DNA of 64,000 nt from the NCBI RefSeq assembly GCF_027244095.1, contig NC_069657.1, positions 411,833,063-411,897,062 of the forward strand. Direction: 5' to 3'. Of this stretch, positions 11,101 to 21,379 are shown one piece after another. A model generated the notes under the pieces. The model was not told where the DNA came from. It did not search any database and worked only from the letters and a program-made list of their open reading frames with translations. How positions within the stretch are numbered: position 1 is the stretch's first letter; each line of letters starts with the position of its first letter. The position numbers and the translations under genes are program-made. This DNA comes from Hemicordylus capensis. Its lineage: Eukaryota; Chordata; Lepidosauria; Squamata; Cordylidae.

Positions 11101-14100
11101 CTGGCCTTGTGGTAGCAAGCATGATAGCTAAGCAGGGTCCGCCCTGGTTGCATATGAATGGGAGACGAAGTGTGAGCACTGTAAGATATTCCCCTCAGGG
11201 GATGGAGCTGCTCTGGGAAGAGCATCTAGGTTCCAGGTTCCCTCTGTGGCTTCTCCAAGATAGGGCTGAGAGAGATTCCTGCCTGCCACCTTGGAGAAGC
11301 CACTGCCAGTCTGTGAAGACAATACTAGGTGAGATGGACCCTTGGTCTGACTCAGTATATGGCAGCTTCCTATGTTCCTATGGATAGGGCCAGTTACTCT
11401 CCTCCTGCTCAGTAAAGAGAATCACCACATTAAAAGGTGCCTCTTTGCCCAGTTACGGGATAATACATATCTATGACCACACAAGAGAGAGGCTGTGCAG
11501 TAATGCTTCCCCATTCACTTCAGGGCTGGGCAGAGCACTCCGGAGACACCTCCCTGTGCTGCCTTCAGAACACGACTTTGCCCTGAAGTTAATCCACTTG
11601 CGCCAGAGTTCTCTGTGCACTGTCGGCATTTGCATTGTCGTAGACGGTATTAAACAGCAGTGCTGCTGGTACAGACTGTAAACCGGGTTGACCTTTGCCC
11701 TAGGTCTCTTTGGAGCACGTCTTCCACCTCTTGTGCAATGGGTTTCTGGATGAGGCCTATCAGAACCTGGTCCTGGCAGAAAGCTGGCGGTATGGAGAGC
11801 TCACGGTTGCTCAGGATAAAGAGCTGAAACTCATTCAAGGCTACAGGGGGCTGCTGGACTACCTGAAGTGGTTAAAAAAGAAAGCCGACTTACTGGAGCT
11901 CAGTGAGTATGTGGGCACACCGGTATGGACACCGTGGTTTTGACATGCCGTTCTTGACATTTAGGACGGGATGCTAACCGTGAGGCTTGGATAAGCAACT
12001 TGGGACTAAATATGTTTTCTCAGAAGTAAATTCCTCTCATGAGGGCCTGTAAGTTTGCAGCCGTGGTCTCAGTGGGCCACAGGTAATGTGGGTGGTTTTG
12101 AGCTGCCTGTGCTACTGCAGGCTCCTAACAGTCTTGTGCCAGAGTCCAGATACCTAAAGTAGCCTGCGCCCACACTGGGAGTGCTCTTAGATTTGGGAAT
12201 TTGCACTCTTAACTAGTAACACCGGAAGCTGCCTTCTGCTGAGTCAGACCCTTGGTCCATCTAGCTCAGAATTGTCTGCACAGACTGGCAGCAGCTTCTC
12301 CAAGGTTGCAGGCAGGCATCTCTCTCAGCCCTATCTTGGAGATGCCCGGGAGGGAACTTCTGCCTGCAAGCATGCAGATGCTTTTCTCAGAGTGGCCCCA
12401 TTCCCTGTGGGGAATATCACCACAGTGCTCACAAATATAGTCTCCCATTCAAATGCAAAGCTGAGTGGACCCTGCTTAACAAAGGGGGCTATTCATGCTT
12501 GCTACCACAAGACCAGCTCTCCTCTTATGCAAGACTGGCGGTCCTAAGGGACACACAGCAGTATGGGTGGCTCAGTATTGCCCATGTCACTCTGCAGAAC
12601 ATGTGAGCCAGTGCCTCCAGGATGCTGGACTGGATGGGCCTTGGGCCTGATCCAACAGGGCTGCTCTTATACCAGAGTGGCTTAAATAAATGATGAGAGT
12701 AGCAAATTATGAACAATAAAACAAGGTGGTGGTTTCCTTATCTTGATGGCGGCTCCTCCCCCACACTCCCAGGGCGGTTTGCAGACCTGCTTACCTCTAT
12801 GTGGGGAGGAGGGGCCCAGCCCCAGCTAGAGAAGCAGCCGCAGCAAGCGGAGATGATGATGATGATGGGGTCACTTCCCCTTGCTGTCTGCTCCTGCTTA
12901 TGACACACAGCCTCACTCTTCTTTGGGGACCTGCAAAACTCTAAAAAGCTAGAATGCAGCCACTCACCTTAATTAGCACTCATTGCCCCCTGTGGTTCTT
13001 GGAGGGGTGCTTGGAAAATCTCCTTTGGAATTAGTGCCATTCTTGGCTCACATACAGATCACTCCGCTGTAGTATAAGGAACGGTTGTCTTGTCTCGCTT
13101 TTTTCACAGATGAGGATAGCTATGCAGAGTCTTCTCTTCAGCAGGAAATGCACAGCTTCTACCGGCAAGCTACAGTCAACCTCAAAGAGATCATAAAAAC
13201 TCCTGGAGTGTGGGATCCCTTTGTGATGGCTTACGTGGATGTAAGAGCACACTTTAACCTACACCACTAGCTTACTCTTTGCTTGACGACTGATTGATTA
13301 TTGCTGACGGCTCAACAGTTTTGTAGCCTAGTGAATTCTTGTGATACATAACCTTGTTGTAAACCGCCCCGAGACGCAAGTTTTGGGCGGTATACAAATA
13401 TGTTAAATAAATAAATAAATAAACCTTTTGCAGCAATTGTCAGAAAGGTAGATGCCGAAACCGGTGGCTGACATCCTGACTAGCAAAGCGCTTGCATAAC
13501 GAACAAAATTGCGCTAGTGCAAGAAGATCACATCCTGGGGATTAGGAAGTGGGGATTTGCGGAACTGCACTCTTTCCCAAAAGTTTCCTTGAAACTTTTT
13601 GCACAAGCATTCTTGCGTCACTAGTCTGGAACGCAAGCGAGTGCAAGTCGGTAGCTTGACAGCTTTGCACTTGTGCAACGTCCTTCCTCAAGGACTTTGT
13701 TGGTCAGGATGCCAGTCGGTATTTCCTAAGCAAGGGTTGGGCAGTCTGTGGTCTTGGGAATACATTGTCCTGTAATGTGATGGCAACAACTTAGATGGCT
13801 TTAAAACGAGTAGGCAGTTTTGTGGATGAAACAGTGGTTTCCTGTTCTGGCACACAAGTGTAAACCCTTGATCACTGATCCAGACGTAATAACAGACCAT
13901 GGCTTGCCTGAACCAGGAAGTCAAGGAGGGAACTGGAACATGTGAGGAGAGAAGGAAGCGTGTGAGATGGAGTCGTGGAGCCAGTGGCAAACTCATGGTT
14001 TGGACACTTGTGCTGCACCAGCACAATCTACATGCTACTATCACAGGGCTGCACAACTCTCACCCTCCAGATGTTTTTTTGACTACAGCTCCCATCCTTC

Positions 14101-17100
14101 CCAGCCACAGTGGCCGATAGGGTTGATGAGAGTTGTAATCCAAGATCTGTAGGAGGGTCAAGGTTGTGCAGCCCTGCACTAATATATGCAGATGTTTGTT
14201 CCACCAGGCTTTCACTTGATTCAGAGCAGTTCTCAAACCTGAGTCCCCAGATGTTGTTCGACTAAAAGGACAGGTCTGTCAGTGGCTACTAGTCTGGGGT
14301 CTATGGGCCATCTCTGGCCTCAGAGGCACAATGCCTCTGAATACCAGTTGCAGGGGAGCAACAGCAGGAGAGAGGGCATACCCTCACCTGTGGGCTTCTC
14401 AGAGGCATCCAGTGGGCCACTGTGTGAAACAGGATGCTGGACTAGATGGGCCATGAGCCTGATCCAGCTGGGCTGTTGCTATGTTCTTAAAATTCCCATT
14501 ATCCCCAGCGTTTGGCCTTTGTGGCTGTTGGCCATTGTGAGATGATGGGAGTTGTAGTCCAGGATCTGGAGACCCAAGTGTGAGACCCACTGACTTAAGG
14601 GATAATGTGAAGTTGCTGATGCTGAACTGTTGTTGTCTCAACATCTAGCGATTAAATGACATGTTCTTAATTGAAATGATTTTTTCTTTCTTTTATTGAT
14701 CTCATGTTCTCGTGAACTGCTTTGAGGAGCTCTAGGTGGAAATGCAGCCTACAGTTTTGAATAATCGGCTATACCTTTGTGTTTCCACAGCTGCTAGAAT
14801 ACTATGAAGAGTATGAAGAAGCCAGAGAAGTGTTAAATGAGTATGCGTATAATCCAAAATTTCCTCCCAATCCTAATGCTCATGTCTTCTTCTATCAGTT
14901 TCTAAAGAGGAGAGGTGAATCAAGGAAAGTGCAGATCGCTGCCCTCCAGGTATAGGATCTAAGTCCTATTATTTATCGATCTCATTTGTAGATCGCCCAA
15001 TCTATATGTATCCCTAGGCAGTGTACACGACAGAGTCAAAACAACAAAGCAGTTTAAAAGATGTTTTCAACTAAAAGCCTTGGGTGCATCTTAAGGGTCT
15101 TTTTGAAGGCAGCCAGAGATGGCGACGCTCTGACAGGCAGCACATTCCAAAGCCATAGAGAAGGCCCAGTCCTGAATTGCCACCAAACAAGCCGGTGGCA
15201 ACTGTTTCCCCAGCAGTGTCCCCTCTGATTTTTTTCATCTGTGTGCGGAATAAGTTCTATTCTGGGCGGCAGTATCAAAGCAGTGTGTGCGCACATGCAT
15301 TCGGAGTGGGGCCTTCCTGATTCAACCTGAGCAGGATCTAAAATTGACTGAGCAGACATCAAAAATCTTGTCAGCACATGCACGTTCGCACGCCTTAGAG
15401 GGAACACTGCTCCCCAGGTGATCTCAGTAGGTAGCAGGGTTCATGACAAAGAATTGCTATTCTGACTAGTCTGTGAATAAGTAAGAGCACAAGCCACCCT
15501 ATGTTACACACTCTTAAGTCATACTGATTTCAATGAAATATTTTTAGGAATGTAATTAACTTACTCATTGAAATCAACAGGAGTATGTATGTATGTATGT
15601 ACGTATGTATGTATGTATGTACTTTAACTTGCTTTATGCTATTGTTAACCTCCCAGAGATGAAAGTTTGGGGTCGTGTACAAATTTGAATGAATGAATGA
15701 ATAAATAAAGAAATTATATGTATTTTTCTTTTAAAAAAATCTATAGGGTTTTTAAGTGCTGTAGGTTTTCCTCAAGCCCTAATTTAAGAACGAAGAAAGA
15801 GTCTTGCTGAATCAAACCAAGGGTTCATCTAGTCTAGTATCCTGTTTCCAACAGTGGTCAGCTGACAGCCTATGGGAAGCAGCCTATGAGCAATCTCTGA
15901 AGGCAACAGCTCTCCCATATTTCTAAAACTTAATAAACTTCTTTTATGCTATGAAGAATATGGTCTTCCTGTTAGTACATTGAGATCGTGTGATCTTCAT
16001 GCTGAATTTCTTCTTGGAGTTCATTTTAATTTGACCATGTGAATTCTAATCCAGTGTTTCTCAACCACCGGTCCCTGGACCGCTGCCGGTCCCCAAAGGC
16101 TTGAGTGCCGGTCCCTGACTGGGAGTCAACCCCCCCCCCAACTGAAATCAAGGCACTCACTTCCTCAATTTTGCACATGGCACGGAAGAGGAAGAGTATC
16201 ACGGAGGCATGGGACCCTTCTTGTGTCTTGCCTCCATGTGCTGCTGAGATCTTCCTACATCTATCTTATTCCCTATCTTTACAGCTTCAAACTGTATGCG
16301 GTGCGGGGGCATGGAGGAAAAAGTATGGCAGTGGGCGCCACTTGAAGGGCTGCTGGTTCTTGCATGCTCATTATTTGCAGCCCAAGGTTGGTTGATTGAA
16401 ACCAGCTGCCTGTTGTGGTCGAGGTGCCTTGAGAGGGAACGCTGTTTCCCTCTTGCATCAGTGGGGCTTGCTTGTATGTTGTTTTCATTGGCCCCATGTA
16501 GCTTTTGAATTTTTCTAATGGCCCAACATACCCTCTCCACTGAGTAATCAGAAGCACCTCCACCCCCACCCCGCACATACTGAAGACATACTGGAGACAA
16601 ATTTGTTCACCCAGGCTTTTAGATTCAGGGGTTCTCAACCTTGGGTACCCAGACATTGGTGGACTTCTACTCCCATAATCCCCAGCCATAATGGCCAAAT
16701 GCCATTGTTGTTGGGGGTTATGGGAGTTTAACTGAGGGACCCAAGGTTAAGAACCCCTAATATTCCATGTTTGCAAAAGATTCCAAATTTAATTATTTTA
16801 ATGCTTATATTATTTTCATTCTAAACTGCCCAGAGATGCGAGTTTTGGGCAGTATAGAAGTCTGATAGACAGACTTGAAACCCCTTTACTAACTGCTGGT
16901 CCGGGAAACTGCGCATGAAGAATGTAGCGGTCCTTGAAACTCTGCACGAAGAATTTAGCGGTCCTTGACTCCAAAAAGTTTGAGAAACACTTAATCTATT
17001 TAAATGGTGGGAGATCTTTGCCTGAAATGAATGCTCCAGTTAGAGTGGTTGTCTATCATGGGGGTGACTTTTGAGTTGATCGGACTGTTTCGGGATAAAA

Positions 17101-20100
17101 CCAAAGGAGGATAAAATACACTGAGAAAGTAGTCTGTGAATGTTTTAATTAGGATACACATTTTGTCTCATTAGAACTATCATTTACCTTGAAAAGCATA
17201 CTTGATATTTAGCCCACAGAAACGAGAACGTAAATATTAGCCTGTGTACTGTTAGACTATAAAGTAAAATGTTGCTTGCTGCAAGGTAAGATGTATCCTG
17301 TTCCTTGCCGTTCTTACTATGGCACAAACTTTTGCTAATAAATTTCCATGGAAATTGGTGGGATGTGTACATGTTTAGCTTTTGTCAAGTGTTTTCATCT
17401 CTGTCTGTATCTGCCTAGATCTTGCATCAACTCGTTCCTTCTCATGAACTGATGTTGGAATTTTACACCTTGCTTAAGAAGTCAAGTAAGACCTTTACCA
17501 GGTTGCTTTTCCTTATTTAAGATTCCTGGAGTAAGAGTCGGCTGGACGGCTGTGTTTTCCTGCTAAGGGGTGGAGGAGGACAGCAGCCTTGGACATTCTT
17601 GCACAGACAAAGCTCAGTCTGGATGGAAATAAGAACTTATCTGCAAATTGCTGTCGTTTGGTGTGGGAGTCGGGGTATCAAGATGTGGCCGGATTCAGCT
17701 TCACATTTTTGTTGTGAAGCAAGGCCTCTGTGTTGAATGTAGTGGGTAGTATTCAGAGTGGTGGTGCTGGAGCCAGGGTGCCAGCACAGGACATTTTTCT
17801 CCACCCCCTCCTCCTCACTGCAGCCATCCCTGAGAGTTGAGGGACACTTAGCAACGACACGCGAAATGGCTTGGGGTGGGATGGCGCTACAGCCGGAAGG
17901 TGGGGGGAATCCCTAGAAGCCAGGCAGAAATACCCCCACCTCTTTCTACTACAACAAATATGTATATACCGCTTTTAAACAAAAGTTCTTGAAGTGGTTT
18001 GAATAGAAAAATCACAACTCAAGATGGTTCCCTGCCCCCAAAGGGCTCACAATCTGAAAAGAAACATAAGATGGACACCAGCAATAACCACTGGAGGGAT
18101 GCTGTGCTGAAGGTGAATAGGAACAGTTGTTCTCCTCTTGCTAAACAGAAGAGGATCATCACTTTTAAAGATGCCTCTTGGCTCAGTTAGCAGGCGTCTG
18201 CAAGTGGAAGCCACTTTATTTCCACTGCTATATTTTTTCCATGGACAGTTTTCCATTTCTAAAATTACTTATTGAATTTATGAAGCAATGTTACATGGTG
18301 AATGGATACCAATACAATAGCAGACAAATTGGGCAGTTTCAAAATTGTCATTCAACTTTTTTTAGGTGATTATCGCGTGTGTGTGTGTCTGTGTGTAGGT
18401 CACACAAATGGGCACACACAGTGCTACTGATTTGTAAAGGAGATTTAAAAAACCCAGAAAGCACACAATAATCCAAATGAAAATCAAGTTATTAATTCAC
18501 CTAGTTGGTTTTGGTTTGACTGGTGGCTATTAGTAAATTTTTGAGAGATTTGTATAGGACATAAAATTAGCATGGGGCATAAATATACCAGATCTGATCA
18601 TTATTTCAGGCACTGGAACATTCCCAAGCCATAATGTTCTGGAAAACCCACATTACTGCATGTGATGCAACTAGACTGGATTGCATGCTAACTAAACCAG
18701 TACAAGATGCCTTACCGTGATCTACTGTGATTGCAGGAAAAAGAAAAAACCACCGATTGCGGCTGGAAGTTATTTTTGAAATGTTGGATTTTGCTGGGTG
18801 GAAGGAAAATGTGAATGCGTGGAGCTATTTGGCAAAACAGATTGTAGAAATCCTGCAAAAGTAAGTAACACCACACATAATCCACAGCCCTGTCTGTTGC
18901 TTGACTGTACCATGTCAAACTGCAGGTGCAGGACTGAATGTTGGACAGCTCCCTCAGTCTCCCCCACACTTTGGAAACTAGTATGTCAAGATGTGCGGCA
19001 GCTGTGAAAAAGGCCAGTTACATGCTAGGGATCATTAGGAAGGGGATTGAAAACTGCTAATATTATAATGACCTTATACAAAACTATGGTGCGGCTACAC
19101 CTGGAGTACTGCGTACAATTCCGGTCACCATATCTAAAGAAGGATATTGTAGAACTGGAAAAGGTGCAGAAGAGGGCAACCAAGATGATCAGGAGCCTAG
19201 AGCACCTTTCTTATGAGGCAAGGCTACATCTCCTGAGGCTTTTTAGTTTAGAAAAAAGATCACTGTGGGGAGACATCACAGAAAAAATCATGCATGATGT
19301 GGAGAAAGTGGAGGGAGAGAAATTCTTCTCCCTCTCACATAACACTAGAACCAGGGATCATCCCATGAAATTGATTGCCAGGAAATTTAGGACCAACCAA
19401 CGGAAGTACTTTTTCACACAATGCATAATCAACTTGTGGAATTCTCTGCCGCAAGATGTGACAGCCAACAACCTGGATGGCTTTAAGAGGGGTTTGGGTA
19501 ACTTCATGGAGGAGAGGTCTATCAATGGCTACTAGTTGGAGGGCTATAGGCCACCTCCAGGATGCCTCTGAATACCAGTTGCAGGGGAGTAACCGCAGGA
19601 GGGAGGACGTGCCCTCAACCCATGCCTGTAGGCTTCTCAGAGGCATCTGGTGGACCACTGTTTGAAACAGGATTCTGGACTAGATGGGCCTTGGGCCTGA
19701 TCCAGCAGGGCTGTTCTTATGTATTTAAATGGGTTGATTTCTTTCTTCATAGCAGTTATCTGAGGCCTGTTTTATTCTTCCCAGTTCTGGCAAGCAGCTT
19801 GACTGGCTCAAAAAGCAATGGAGTGCCCGAAAGGACTGGTGGCCAGCTTTCCATTTCAGCCGTTATTTAGCTAAAAGAAACTGGCATGAAAATGAAAGTC
19901 TTGCTTGTGAAAAAATACTAGTGGCTGGAATACTGCTGGGAAAAGGTAATTTCTCAATGATGTTCCTCTCCAGTATGTGGAAAGGGAATGACAAGGAATC
20001 TGGCAAAGCTAGAATTTGTGTTCTGCATAAAGCTACATGAGTTCCAGATGGGGGAACCTGGGTGGTTTGGTGAGTCCTTGGAAATACCCAGACACTTGGA

Positions 20101-21333
20101 CACACCAGTGAGAAATGCTTCATAGTTTGGTCTAGCAGTGTTTTCTTTTTAAATAATACCACCTTTTGGCCCTCAAAGAGCCTTACAAAAGTACATAAAT
20201 AAAAATAAAATCAGCATGAAACCATACCCATAAATAAAATCTTTCAAATGTGTCCAGCCAACCTCCTAAAAGAGCATAACAGGATTCAGCAAAGGCCTTC
20301 AAATGCCTTCTGAAACAAAAATATTTTAGCCAGCCATCTAGAAATGATGCAAATTACTTAAAAGGTCAATTAAGACCCAATGCAACAATACGAAGTTGGA
20401 TTTGTTGTCTGAGTGTTAGTTTTGATTTTTTTGAGTCAACAGCTGAACTTGATCAGATTGTAGATGGGGAATGAAGGTTGCTGGTTCTTGACATAATGTG
20501 GCTAATCACTAGCATATGTTAGATTATCAGGGCTGCAGTAGTAGTATGTTTATTGCAGTCACAGACCAGATTAACAAACAATAACAATTAATAGCATTAA
20601 TAAGAAAATTCAAGAATTTCAAAAGTTTACAAAATCACAAACTGTTCAAATTACTAATACAGTCTTTACAGAGCTGCAGAACTCAGGGCTGCAGAACTTT
20701 GGCCCTCCTGTAGATGTTTGCCTACAATTCCCATAATCCCTGATTACTGGCCATGGTGGCTGGGGATTATGGGAACTGTAGTCCAAAAATAGAGAAAGGG
20801 CCAAAGTTGTGCAACCGTGGATTAGATGATCCTTTTTACCTCAGTGACCCTAATGGAGGATAGATCTGTATGGCAGGTTATTTGACACTTACTCCTTGCC
20901 CTATAGACCAGTGAATTTACTGTTTCTAAATAATAAGTACAGTGAAGCTGCAAGCTTATAATGCTGTCAGTGTACAAGGCACTGTACCAAATGACCTAAT
21001 CAAAATAGGGAAATTCTTGGCCCAATCCATTTACAGTCTACACTGTACAGTAGGGCAGACAAGGAAGAAAAGGGAGATGGGACGGGGAAATGGGATGAAT
21101 ATGAGCAAATCACATAGATATCCAGAGTAGGGATGTGCAGAACTGGTTTGATTGCGAACTGGACCACCATGAACCAGGCTGGTTTGATCACGAACTGCTT
21201 CGAAGCGATTTGAGCTGGTTTGCCGGTCCGACCGGTGCAACCAATCAGTTCAGTCAAACTGATTCAGAGTTGGTTCCGAATTTGGTTTTAATTCAGACCA
21301 AACCATACCAAATGGTACATGCACACCCCTAAT

Positions 21334-21379
<46 letters not shown>

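Noticed and set aside
16105-16700. hAT transposase in the 940-bp element
   Set aside because: The open frames there (96 to 139 codons) show no transposase motif and overlap a MITE arm.
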